From the NCBI GenBank assembly GCA_036417435.1, contig CM070915.1, positions 80,849,799 through 80,913,798 of the forward strand: a stretch of DNA of 64,000 bases, read 5' to 3'. How positions within the stretch are numbered: position 1 is the stretch's first letter; the number at the start of each line of letters is the position of its first letter. The stretch comes from Inia geoffrensis (Eukaryota; Chordata; Mammalia; Artiodactyla; Iniidae). The position numbers and the translations under genes are program-made. The notes under the pieces were generated by a model. It did no database searches. It was not told the origin of the DNA and saw only the letters and a program-made list of their open reading frames with translations. Below are positions 1-10,271 of the stretch, piece after piece.

Positions 1-14
1 AGGGTTAGGGTTAG

Positions 15-1526
15 GGAATGGGGAGATATTAGGGCAAAGTTTAGGGTACGACAACGCTTAAGATTTAGCGTACGTGTGAGGTAACTAGTTAGTGTTAGTG
101 TACTGCTTACGATTACGGCACGGGTGAAGGTAAGGCCTCGGAAGAGGGCCACGTTAAGGGTTAGGGTTAGGGTTAGGGTGAGGGAATGGGGATTGATTAG
201 GGTACAGGTTAGGGTACGGCAATGTCTTAGGGATAGCGTACGTTAGAGGGCATGGCTTAGTGTTGATGTACTGGTTAAAATTAGGACACTGGTGAGGGTA
301 AAGTTTCGGGTGAGTGTCATGGTTAGGTTTCAGGTTAGGGTTAGGGTTAGGGAATGGAGAGGGATTAGGGTACAGGTTAGGGTACCGCTGCGGTTTAGTG
401 TTAGCATACGTGTGAGGGCAAGTGTTAGTCTTGGTGTCCTGGTTAAGATTAGGGCACGGGTGAGGGTAAGACTTCGGGTGAGGGTCAGGGTTAGGATTCG
501 GGTTAGGTTTAGGGTTAGGGAATGGACAGGGATTAGGGTACAGGTTAGGGTACGACAATGCTTAAGGGTTAGCGTAAGTGTGAGGGCACGAGTTAGTGTT
601 GGTGTACTGGTTAAGACAAGGGCAGCGATGAGGGTAAGGCCTCGGAAAAGGGTCACGTTCAGGGTTTCGCTTAGGGTTAGGGTTAGGGAATGGTGAGGGA
701 TTAGGGTACAGGATAGCGTACGACAATGCTTAAGGGTTAGCATACGTTTGAGGGCATGAGTTAGTGGTTGTGTACTGGTTAAGATTAGGGCACTGGTTAG
801 GGTAGGGCATCGGAAGTGGGTCAGGTTTAGGGAAGGGGTTAGGGTTAGGGTTAAGGAATGGGGAGGGATTAGGGTACAATTTAGGGCACGACAACGCTTA
901 AGGTTTAGCGTACGTGTGAGGGCACGAGTTAGTGTTGGTGTCCTGGTTAAGATTAGGGCACGGGTGAGGGTAAGTCTTCGGGTGAGGGTCAGGGTTAGGA
1001 TTCGTGTTAGGGTTAGTGTTAAGGAATGCAGAGGGATTAGGGTACAGCTTAGGGTACGACAGTGCTTAAGGGTTAGCGTTCGTGTGAGGGCAAGTGTTAG
1101 GGATAGTGTCCTGGTTAAGATTAGGGCACGGGTGGGGGTAAGGCTTCAGGTGAGGGTCAGGGTTAGGATTCGGGTTAGGGTTAGGGTTAGGGAATGGGGA
1201 GGGATTAGGGTACAGTTTAGGGTACGACAACGATTAAGGGTTAGCGTACGTGTGAGGGCACGAGTTAGTGCTGGTGTCCTGGTTAAGATTAGGGCACAGG
1301 TGAGGGTAAGGCTTCGGATGAGGGTCAGGGTTAGGATTCGTGTTAGGTTTAGGGTTAAGGAATGCAGAGGGATTAGGGTACAGCTTAGGGTACGACAGTG
1401 CTTAAGGGTTAGCGTTCGTGTGAGGGCAAGGGTTAGTGTTGGTGTCCTGGTTAAGATTAGGGCACGGGTGAGGGTAAGGTTTCAGGTGAGGGTCAGGGAT
1501 AGAATTCGGGTTAGGGTTAGGGTTAG
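15..1526 (+). repeat. Satellite block, copy 1 of a 4.88-kb-spaced repeat
   Basis: Monomer starts and types: A15, B183, C351, D519, E687, F855, G1023, H/F1191, G/H1359. Bases 1-14 are the end of the preceding monomer. The block matches 4897-6576 nearly base for base at an offset of 4882, sharing private variants such as GGCAAAGTTT in the A monomer and GAGGTAACTAG. Copy 1 lacks one monomer relative to copy 2: its G/H1359 chimera corresponds to a full G6241 plus H6409. Confidence 0.85.
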
Positions 1527-3205
1527 GGAATGGGGAGATATTAGGGCACAGTTTAGGGTACCAGAACGCTTAAGGTTTAGCGTACGTGTGAGGTCACTAG
1601 TTAGTGTTAGTGTACTGCTTACGATTAGGGCACGGGTGAGGGTAAGGCCTCGGAAGAGGGTCACGTTAAGGGTTAGGTTTAGGGTTAGGGTTAGGGAATG
1701 GGGATTGATTAGAGTGCAGGTTAGCGTACGGCAATGGCTTAGGGTTAGCGTACGTTAGAGGGCATGGGTTAGTGTTGATGTACTGGTTAAAATTAGGACA
1801 CGGGTGAGGGTAAAGTTTCGGGTGAGTGTCATGGTTAGGTTTCAGGTTAGGGTTAGGGTTAGGGAATGGAGAGGGATTAGGGTACAGGTTAGGGTACCGC
1901 TGCGGTTTAGTGTTAGCGTACGTGTGAGGGCACGAGTTAGTCTTGGTGTCCTGGTTAAGATTAGGGCACGGGTGAGGGTAAGGCACCGGGTGAGGGTCAG
2001 GGTTAGGATTCGGGTTAGGGTTAGGGTTAGGGAATGGAGAGGGATTAGGGTACAGGTTAGGGTACCGCTGCGGTTTAGTGTTAGTGTATGTGTGAGGGCA
2101 CGAGTTAGTCTTGGTGTCCTGGTTAAGATTAGGGCACGGGTGAGGGTAAGGCACCGGGTGAGGATCAGGGTTAGGATTCGGGTTAGGGTTAGGGTTAGGG
2201 AATGGAGAGGGATTAGGGTATAGGTTAAGGTACGACAATGCTTAAGGGTTAGCGTAAGTGTGAGGGCACAAGTTAGTGTTGGTATACTGGTTAAGACAAG
2301 GGCACCGATGAGGGTAAGGCCTCGGAAAAGGGTCACGTTCAGGGTTTCGATTAGGGTTAGGGTTAGGGAATGGGGAGGGATTAGGATACAGGATAGGGTA
2401 CGACAGTGCTTAAGGGTTAGCGTACGTTTGAGGGCATGAGTTATTTTTTGTGTACTGGTTAAGATTAGGGCATTGGTTAGGGTAGGGCATCGGAAGTGGG
2501 TCAGGTTTAGGGATGGCGTTAGGGTTAGGGTTAAGGAATGGGGAGGGATTAGGGTACAATTTATGGTAGGACAACGCTTAAGGTTTAACGTACGTGCGAG
2601 GGCACGAGTTAGTGTTGGTGTCCTGGTTAAGATTAGGGCACGGGTGAGGGTAAGGCTTCGGGTGAGGGTCAGGGTTAGGATTCGTGTTAGGGTTAGGGTT
2701 AAGGAATGCAGAGGGATTAGGGTACAGCTTAGGGTACGACAGTGCTTAAGGGTTAGCGTTCGTGTGAGGGCAAGGGTTAGTGTTAGTGTCCTGGTTAAGA
2801 TTAGGGCACGGGTGAGGGTTAGGCTTCAGGTGGGGGTCAGGGTTAGGATTCGGGTTAGGGTTAGGGTTAGGGAATGGGGAGGGCTTAGGGTACAGTATAG
2901 GGTACGACAACGATTAAGGGTTAGCGTAAGTGTGAGGGCACGAGTTAGTGTTGGTGTCCTGGTTAAGATTAGGGTACGGGTGAGTGTAAGGCTTCGGGTT
3001 AGGGTCAGGGTTAGGATTCGTGTTAGGGTTAGGGTTAAGGAATGCAGAGGGATTAGGGTACAGCTTAGGGTACGACAGTGCTTAAGGGTTAGCGTTCGTG
3101 TGAGGGCAGGGTTAGTGTTAGTGTCCTGGTTAAGATTAGGGCACGGGTGAGGGTAAGGCTTCAGGTGAGGGTCAGGGATAGAATTCGGGTTAGGGTTAGG
3201 GTTAG
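1527..3205 (+). repeat. Satellite block with a doubled type C
   Basis: Monomers: A1527, B1695, C1863, C2031, D2199, E2367, F2535, G2703, H/F2871, G/H3039. Two adjacent C monomers share the variant AAGGCACCGGGTG, so the second is a recent 168-bp local duplication. G/H3039 has a 1-bp deletion. A related segment lies at 3721-4728, sharing the variant GGGATGGCGTT in type E. Confidence 0.82.
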
Positions 3206-4896
3206 GGAATGGGGAGATATTAGGGCACAGTTTAGGGTACCACAACGCTTAAGGTTTAGCGTACGTGTGAGGTCACTAGTTAGTGTTAGTGTACTGCTTA
3301 CGATTAGGGCACGGGTGAGGGTAATGCCTCGGAAGACGGTCACGTTAAGGTTAGGGTTAGGGTTAGGGTTAGGGTTAGGGTTAGGGAATGGGGAGGGATT
3401 AGGGTACAGGATAGGGTACGACAATGCTTAAGGGTTAGCGTACATTTGAGGGCATGAGTTAGTGTTTGTGTACTGGTTAAGATTAGGGCATTGGTTAGGG
3501 TAGGGCATCGGAAGTGGGTCAGGTTTAGGGATGGGGTTAGGGTTAGGGTTAAGGAATGGGGAGGGATTAGGGTACAATTTAGTGTACGACAACACTTAAG
3601 GTTTAGCGTACGTGTGAGGGCACGAGTTAATGATGGTGTCCTGGTTAAGATTCGGGCACGGGTGAGGGTAAGGTTTCGGGTGAGGGTCAGGGATAGAATT
3701 CGGGTTAGGGTTAGGCTTAGGGTATGGGGAGATATTAGGGCACAGTTTAGGATACCACAACGCTTAAGGTTTAGCGTACGTGTGAGGTCACTAGTTAGTG
3801 TTAGTTTACTCCTTACGATTAGGGCACGGGTGAGGGTAATGCCTCGGAAGAGGGTCACGTTAAGGGTTAGGGTTAGGGTTAGGGTTAGGGAATGGGGATT
3901 GATTAGGGTACAGGTTAGAGTACGGCAATGGCTTAGGGTTAGCGTACGTTAGAGGGCATGGGTTAGTGTTGATGTACTGGTTAAAATTAGGACACGGGTG
4001 AGGGTAAAGTTTCGGGTGAGTGTCATGGTTAGGTTTCAGGTTAGGGTTAGGGTTAGGGAATGGAGAGGGATTAGGGTACAGGTTAGGGTACCGCTGCGGT
4101 TTAGTGTTAGCGTACGTGTGAGGGCACGAGTTAGTCTTGGTGTCCTGGTTAAGATTAGGGCACGGGTGAGGGTAAGGCACCGGGTGAGGGTGAGGGTTAG
4201 GATTCGGGTTAGGGTTAGGGTTAGGGAATGGAGAGGGATTAGGGTACAGGTTAGGGTACGACAATGCTTAAGGGTTAGCGTAAGTGTGAGGGCACAAGTT
4301 AGTGTTGGTATACTGGTTAAGACAAGGGCACCGATGAGGGTAAGGCCTCGGAAAAGGGTCACGTTCAGGGTTTCGATTAGGGTTAGTGTTAGGGAATGGG
4401 GAGGGATTAGGGTACAGGATAGGGTACGACAGTACTTAAGGGTTAGCGTACGTTTGAGGGCATGAGTTAGTGTTTGTGTACTGGTTAAGATTAGGGCATT
4501 GGTTAGGGTAGGGCATCGGAAGTGGGTCAGGTTTAGGGATGGCGTTAGGGTTAGGGTTAAGGAATGGGGAGGGATTAGGGTACAATTTAGGGTACGACAA
4601 CGCTTAAGGTTTTGCGTACGTGTGAGGGCACGAGTTAGTGTTGGTGTCCTGGTTAAGATTAAGGCACGGGTGAGGGTAAGGCTTCAGGTGAGGGTCAGGG
4701 TTAGGATGCGGGTTAGGGTTAGGGTTAGGGAATGGGGAGGGATTAGGGTACAGTTTAGGGTACGACAACGATTAAGGGTTAGCGTACGTGTGAGGGCACG
4801 AGGTAGTGTTGGTGTCCTGGTTAAGTTTAGGGCACGGGTGAAGGTAAGGTTTCCGGTGAGGGTCAGGGTTAGAATTCGGGTTAGGGTTAGGGTTAG
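3206..4896 (+). repeat. Satellite block with an A-to-E junction
   Basis: Monomers: A3206, E3385, F/H3553, A3721, B3889, C4057, D4225, E4393, F/G4561, H4729. B, C and D are missing between A3206 and E3385, and the junction carries an expanded TTAGGG run. G is missing between F/G4561 and H4729. Confidence 0.82.
3351..3386 (+). repeat. Six perfect TTAGGG repeats at a monomer junction
   Basis: Six perfect TTAGGG repeats fill the boundary between A3206 and E3385. The A-to-E spacing is 179 bp, 11 more than one monomer, which fits two extra hexamers minus one base. This is the second longest perfect telomeric run I found in the window. Confidence 0.9.
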
Positions 4897-6911
4897 GGAA
4901 TGGGGAGATATTAGGGCAAAGTTTAGGGTACGACAACGCTTAAGATTTAGCGTACGTGTGAGGTAACTAGTTAGTGTTAGTGTACTGCTTACGATTACGG
5001 CACGGGTGATGGTAAGGCCTCGGAAGAGGGTCACGTTAAGGGTTAGGGTTAGGGTTAGGGTGAGGGAATGGGGATTGATTAGGGTACAGGTTAGGGTACG
5101 GCAATGTCTTAGGGATAGCGTACGTTAGAGGGCATGGCTTAGTGTTGATGTACTGGTTAAAATTAGGACACTGGTGAGGGTAAAGTTTCGGGTGAGTGTC
5201 ATGGTTAGGTTTCAGGTTAGGGTTAGGGTTAGGGAATGGAGAGGGATTAGGGTACAGGTTAGGGTACCGCTGCGGTTTAGTGTTAGCATACGTGTGAGGG
5301 CAAGTGTTAGTCTCGGTGTCCTGGTTAAGATTAGGGCACGGGTGAGGGTAAGACTTCGGGTGAGGGTCAGGGTTAGGATTCGGGTTAGGTTTAGGGTTAG
5401 GGAATGGACAGGGATTAGGGTACAGGTTAGGGTACGACAATGCTTAAGGGTTAGCGTAAGTGTGAGGGCACGAGTTAGTGTTGGTGTACTGGTTAAGACA
5501 AGGGCAGCGATGAGGGTAAGGCCTCGGAAAAGGGTCACGTTCAGGGTTTCGCTTAGGGTTAGGGTTAGGGAATGGTGAGGGATTAGGGTACAGGATAGGG
5601 TACGACAATGCTTAAGGGTTAGCATACGTTTGAGGGCATGAGTTAGTGGTTGTGTACTGGTTAAGATTAGGGCACTGGTTAGGGTAGGGCATCGGAAGTG
5701 GGTCAGGTTTAGGGAAGGGGTTAGGGTTAGGGTTAAGGAATGGGGAGGGATTAGGGTACAATTTAGGGCACGACAACGCTTAAGGTTTAGCGTACGTGTG
5801 AGGGCACGAGTTAGTGTTGGTGTCCTGGTTAAGATTAGGGCACGGGTGAGGGTAAGTCTTCGGGTGAGGGTCAGGGTTAGGATTCGTGTTAGGGTTAGTG
5901 TTAAGGAATGCAGAGGGATTAGGGTACAGCTTAGGGTACGACAGTGCTTAAGGGTTAGCGTTCGTGTGAGGGCAAGTGTTAGGGATAGTGTCCTGGTTAA
6001 GATTAGGGCACGGGTGGGGGTAAGGCTTCAGGTGAGGGTCAGGGTTAGGATTCGGGTTAGGGTTAGGGTTAGGGAATGGGGAGGGATTAGGGTACAGTTT
6101 AGGGTACGACAACGATTAAGGGTTAGCGTACGTGTGAGGGCACGAGTTAGTGCTGGTGTCCTGGTTAAGATTAGGGCACAGGTGAGGGTAAGGCTTCGGA
6201 TGAGGGTCAGGGTTAGGATTCGTGTTAGGTTTAGGGTTAAGGAATGCAGAGGGATTAGGGTACAGCTTAGGGTACGACAGTGCTTAAGGGTTAGCGTTCG
6301 TGTGAGGGCAAGGGTTAGTGTTAGTGTCCCGGTTAAGATTAGGGCACGGGTGAGGGTAAGGCTTCAGGTGAGGGTCAGGGTTAGGTTTCGGGTTAGGGTT
6401 AGTGTTAGGGAATGGGGAGGGATTAGGGTACAGTTTAGGGTACGACAACGATTAAGGGTTAGCGTACGTGTGAGGGCACGAGTTAGTGTTGGTGTCCTGG
6501 TTAAGATTAGGGCACGGGTGAGGGTAAGGTTTCAGGTGAGGGTCAGGGATAGAATTCGGGTTAGGGTTAGGGTTAGGGAATGGGGAGATATTAGGGCACA
6601 GTTTAGGGTACCAGAACGCTTAAGGTTTAGCGTACGTGTGAGGTCACTAGTTAGTGTTAGTGTACTGCTTACGATTAGGGCACGGGTGAGGGTAAGGCCT
6701 CGGAAGAGGGTCACGTTAAGGGTTAGGTTTAGGGTTAGGGTTAGGGAATGGGGATTGATTAGAGTGCAGGTTAGCGTACGGCAATGGCTTAGGGTTAGCG
6801 TACGTTAGAGGGCATGGGTTAGTGTTGATGTACTGGTTAAAATTAGGACACGGGTGAGGTAAAGTTTCGGGTATGTGTCATGGTTAGGTTTTAGGTTAGG
6901 GTTAGTGTTAG
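4897..6911 (+). repeat. Satellite block, copy 2 of the 4.88-kb-spaced repeat
   Basis: Monomers: A4897, B5065, C5233, D5401, E5569, F5737, G5905, H/F6073, G6241, H6409, A6577, B6745. It matches 15-1862 at an offset of 4882 as far as the G monomer and at 5050 (4882 plus 168) after it. B6745 has a 1-bp deletion that shifts the hexamer register at 6912. Confidence 0.85.
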
Positions 6912-8087
6912 GGAATGGAGAGGGATTAGGGTACAGGTTAGGGTACCACTGCGGTTTAGTGTTAGCGTACGTGTGAGGGCACGAGTTAGTCTTGGTGTCC
7001 TGGTTAAGGTTAGGGCACGGGTGAGGGTAAGGCTTCGGGTGAAGATCAGGGTTAGGATTCGGTTTAGGGTTAGGGTTAGGGAATGGAGAGTGATTAGGGT
7101 ACAGGTTAGGGTACGACAATGCTTAAGGGTTAGCGTAAGTGGGAGGGCACGAGTTAGTGTTGGTGTATTGGTTAAGAAAAGGGCACCGATGAGGGTAAGG
7201 CCTCGGAAAAGGGTCACGTTCATGGTTTCGCTTAAGGTTAGGGTTAGGGAATGGGGAGGGATTAGGGTACAGGATAGGGTAGGACAATGCTTAAGGGTAA
7301 GCGTACGTTTGAGGGCATGAGTTAGTGTTTGTGTACTGGTTAAGATTAGGGCATTGGTTAGGGTAGGGCATCGGAAGTGGGTCAGGTTTAGGGATGGGGT
7401 TAGGGTTAGGGCTAAGGAATGGGGAGGGATTAGGGTACAATTTAGGGTACGACAACGCTTAAGGTTTAGCGTACGTGTGAGGGCACGAGTTAGTGTTGGT
7501 GTCCTGGTTAAGATTAGGGCATGGGTGAGGGTAAGGCTTCAGGTGAGGGTCAGGGTTAGGATTCGTGTTAGGGTTAGAGTTACGGAATGCAGAGGGATTA
7601 GGGTACAGCTTAGGGTACGACAGTGCTTAAGGGTTAGCGTTCGTGTGAGGGCAAGGGTTAGTGTTAGTGTCCTGGTTAAGATTAGGGCACGGGTGAGTGT
7701 AAGGCTTCAGGTGAGGGTTAGGGTTAGGATTCGGGTTAGGGTTAGGGTTAGGGAATGGGGAGGGATTAGGGTACAGTTTAGGGTACCACAAAGCTTAAGG
7801 TTTAGCGTACGTGTGAAGTCACTAGTTATTGTTAGTGTACTGCTTACGATTAGGGCACGGGTGAGGGTAAGGTTTCGGGTGAGGGTCAGGGATAGAATTC
7901 GGGTTAAGGTTAGGGTTAGGGAATGGGGAGATATTAGGGCACAGTTTAGGGTACCACAACGCTTAAGGTTTAGCGTACGTGTGAGGTCACTAGTTAGTGT
8001 TAGTGTACTGCTTACGATTAGGGCACGGGTGAGGGTAAGGCCTCGGAAGAGGGTCACGTTAAGGGTTAGGGTTAGGGTTAGGGTTAG
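6912..8087 (+). repeat. Satellite block C to A, canonical order
   Basis: Monomers: C6912, D7080, E7248, F/G7416, G7584, H/A/H7752, A7920. The 7752 monomer starts as H, switches to an A core (CCACAAAGC, the CACTAG region) and returns to an H end with GATAGAATTC. It is thus a double chimera, or a gene-conversion patch. Confidence 0.78.
7920..8087 (+). repeat. Monomer type A, representative copy
   Basis: Type A is recognised by GATATT at monomer positions 11-16, a KpnI site GGTACC at 31-36, a SpeI site ACTAGT at 70-75 and a StuI site AGGCCT near 119-124. Its 3' end carries the longest ordinary run of perfect TTAGGG, usually four after a TTAAGGG. That run is where most 6-bp length changes occur. 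Type A is normally preceded by H and followed by B. Confidence 0.9.
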
Positions 8088-8255
8088 GGAATGGGGATTG
8101 ATTAGGGTACAGGTTAGGGTACGGCAATGGCTTAGGGTTAGCGTACGTTAGAGGACATGGGTTAGTGTTGATGTACTGGTTAAAATTAGGACACGGGTGA
8201 GGGTAAAATTTCGGGTGAGTGTCATGGTTAGGTTTCAGGTTAGGGTTAGGGTTAG
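8088..8255 (+). repeat. Monomer type B, representative copy
   Basis: Type B is recognised by GATTGATT at positions 9-16, CGGCAATGG near 34-42 and AAAATTAGGACAC in the second half. In the Arg-Val reading frame it carries a fixed TAG stop (CGT TAG in the first half), so many plus-strand open frames end here. A sub-lineage has GGAATTC at its start, creating an extra EcoRI site: 20849, 22368, 23706 and 27489. Confidence 0.9.
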
Positions 8256-8423
8256 GGAATGGAGAGGGATTAGGGTACAGGTTAGGGTACCGCTGCGGTT
8301 TAATGTTAGTGTACGTGTGAGGGCACGAGTTAGTCGTGGTGTCCTGGTTAAGATTAGGGCACGGGTGAGGGTAAGGCTTCGGGTGAGGGTCAGGGTTAGG
8401 ATTCGGGTTAGGGTTAGGGTTAG

Positions 8424-8591
8424 GGAATGGAGAGGGATTAGGGTACAGGTTAGGGTACGACAATGCTTAAGGGTTAGCGTAAGTGTGAGGCCACGAGTTA
8501 GTGTTGGTGTACTGGTTAAGACAAGGGCACCGATGAGGGTAAGGCCTCCGAAAAGGGTCACGTTCAGGGTTTCGCTTAGGGTTAGGGTTAG
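8424..8591 (+). repeat. Monomer type D, representative copy
   Basis: Type D starts GGAATGGAGAGG like C, but has ACGACAATGC instead of the C inverted repeat, GCGTAAGTG instead of the BsiWI site, and the distinctive GACAAGGGCACCGATG starting at position 97. It has a StuI site AGGCCT at 119-124, mutated or variant in some copies, and ends with GTTTCGCTTAGGG. It is normally followed by E. Confidence 0.9.
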
Positions 8592-8759
8592 GGAATGGGG
8601 AGGGATTAGGGTACAGGATAGGGTACGACAATGCTTAAGGGTTAGCGTACGTTTGAGGGCATGAGTTAGTGTTTGTGTACTGGTTAAGATCAGGGCATTG
8701 GTTAGGGTAGGACATCGGAAGTGGGTCAGGTTTAGGGATGGGGTTAGGGTTAGGGTTAA
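8592..8759 (+). repeat. Monomer type E, representative copy
   Basis: Type E has CAGGATAGGG in its first third, GTTTGAGGGCATGAG in the middle and CATCGGAAGTGGG near position 122. It ends with TTAAGG rather than TTAGGG before the next monomer. In the Arg-Val frame the GCATGAG segment gives a fixed TGA stop, so plus-strand frames ending in Arg-Leu-Arg-Ala all stop in type E monomers. Confidence 0.9.
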
Positions 8760-10271
8760 GGAATGGGGAGGGATTACGGTACAATTTAGGGTACGACAAC
8801 GCTTAAGGTTTAGCGTACATGTGAGGGCACGGGTTAGTGTTGGTGTCCTGGTTAAGATTAGGGCACGGGTGAGGGTAAGGCTTCGGGTGAAGGTCAGGGT
8901 TAGGATTCGTGTTAGGGTTAGGGTTAAGGAATGCAGAGGGATTAGGGTACAGCTTAGGGTACGACAGTGCTTAAGGGTTAGCGTTCGTGTGAGGGCAAGG
9001 TTTAGTGTTAGTGTCCTCGTTAAGATTAGGGCACGGGTGAGGGTAAAGCTTCAGGTGAGGGTCAGGGTTAGGATTCGGGTTAGGGTTAGGGTTAGGGAAT
9101 GGGGTGGGATTAGGGTACACGATAGGGTACGACAATGCTTAAGGGTTAGCGTACGTTTGAGGGCATGAGTTAGTGTTTGTGTACTGGTTAAGATTAGGGC
9201 ATTGGTTAGGGTAGGGCATCGGAAGTGGGTCAGGTTTAGGGATGGGGTTAGGGTTAGGGTTAAGGAATGGGGAGGGATTAGGGTACAATTTAGTGTACGA
9301 CAACGCTTAAGGTTTAGTGTACGTGTGAGGGCACGAGTTAGTGTTGGTGTCCTGGTTAAGATTAGGGCACGGGTGAGGGTAAGGCTTTGGGTGAGGGTCA
9401 GGGTTAGGATTCGTGTTACGGTTAGGGTTAGGGAATGGGGAGATATTAGGGCACAGTTTAGGGTACCAAAACGCTGAAGGTTTAGCGTACGTGTGAGGTC
9501 ACTAGTTAGTGTTAGTGTACTGCTTACGATTAGGGCATGGGTGAGGGTAAGGCCTCGCAAGATCGTCACGTTAAGGGTTAGGGTAAGGGTTAGGGTTAGG
9601 GAATGGGGATTGATTAGGGTACAGGTTAGGGCACGGCCAAGGCTTAGGGTTAGCGTACATTAGAGGGCATGGGTTAGTGTTGATGTACTGGTTAAAATTA
9701 GGACACGCGTGAGGGTAAAGTTTTGGGTGAGTGTCATGGTTAGGTTTCAGGTTAGGGTTAGGGTTAGGGAATGGAGAGGGATTAGGGTACAGGTTAGGAT
9801 ACCGCTGCGGTTTAGTGTTAGCGTACGTGTGAGGGCACGAGTTAGTGTTGGTGTCCTGGTTAAGATTAGGGCACGGGTGAGGGTAAGGCTTCAGGTGAGG
9901 GTCAGGGTTAGGATTCGTGTTAGGGTTAGAGTTATGGAATGCAGAGGGATTAGGGTACAGCTTAGGGTACGACAGTGCTTAAGGGTTAGCGTTCGTGTGA
10001 GGGCAAGGGTTAGTGTTAGTGTCCTGGTTAAGATTAGGGCACGGGTGAGGGTAAGGCTTCAGGTGAGGGTCAGGGTTAGGATTCGGGTTAGGGTTAGGGT
10101 TAGGGAATGGGGAGGGATTAGGGTACAGTTTAGGGTACCACAACGCTTAAGGTTTAGCGTACGTGTGAGGTCACTAGTTAGTGTTAGTGTACTGCTTACG
10201 ATTAGGGCACGGGTGAGGGTAAGGCCTCGGAAGAGGGTCACTTTAAGGGTTAGGGTTAGGGTTAGGGTTAG

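Larger units (their letters stand above)
8088..10271 (+). repeat. 13-monomer HOR (2184 bp), copy 1
   Basis: Monomers: B8088, C8256, D8424, E8592, F8760, G8928, E9096, F9264, A9432, B9600, C/F9768, G9936, H/A10104. Its length is exactly 13 x 168. Private markers shared with the next copies include GGGGTGGGATT and CACGATAGGG in the second E, GCTTTGGGTG in the second F, GGATACCGCTG in C/F, and CCTCCGAAAAGG in D. The left edge is uncertain because A7920 differs only at its 5' end from H/A10104. Confidence 0.88.

Noticed and set aside
1666..2238. Pro-Asn-rich minus-strand frames resembling proline-rich repeat proteins
   Set aside because: They are the CCT AAC reading of the complement. The apparent periodicity is the 168-bp monomer (56 residues), not a protein repeat under selection.
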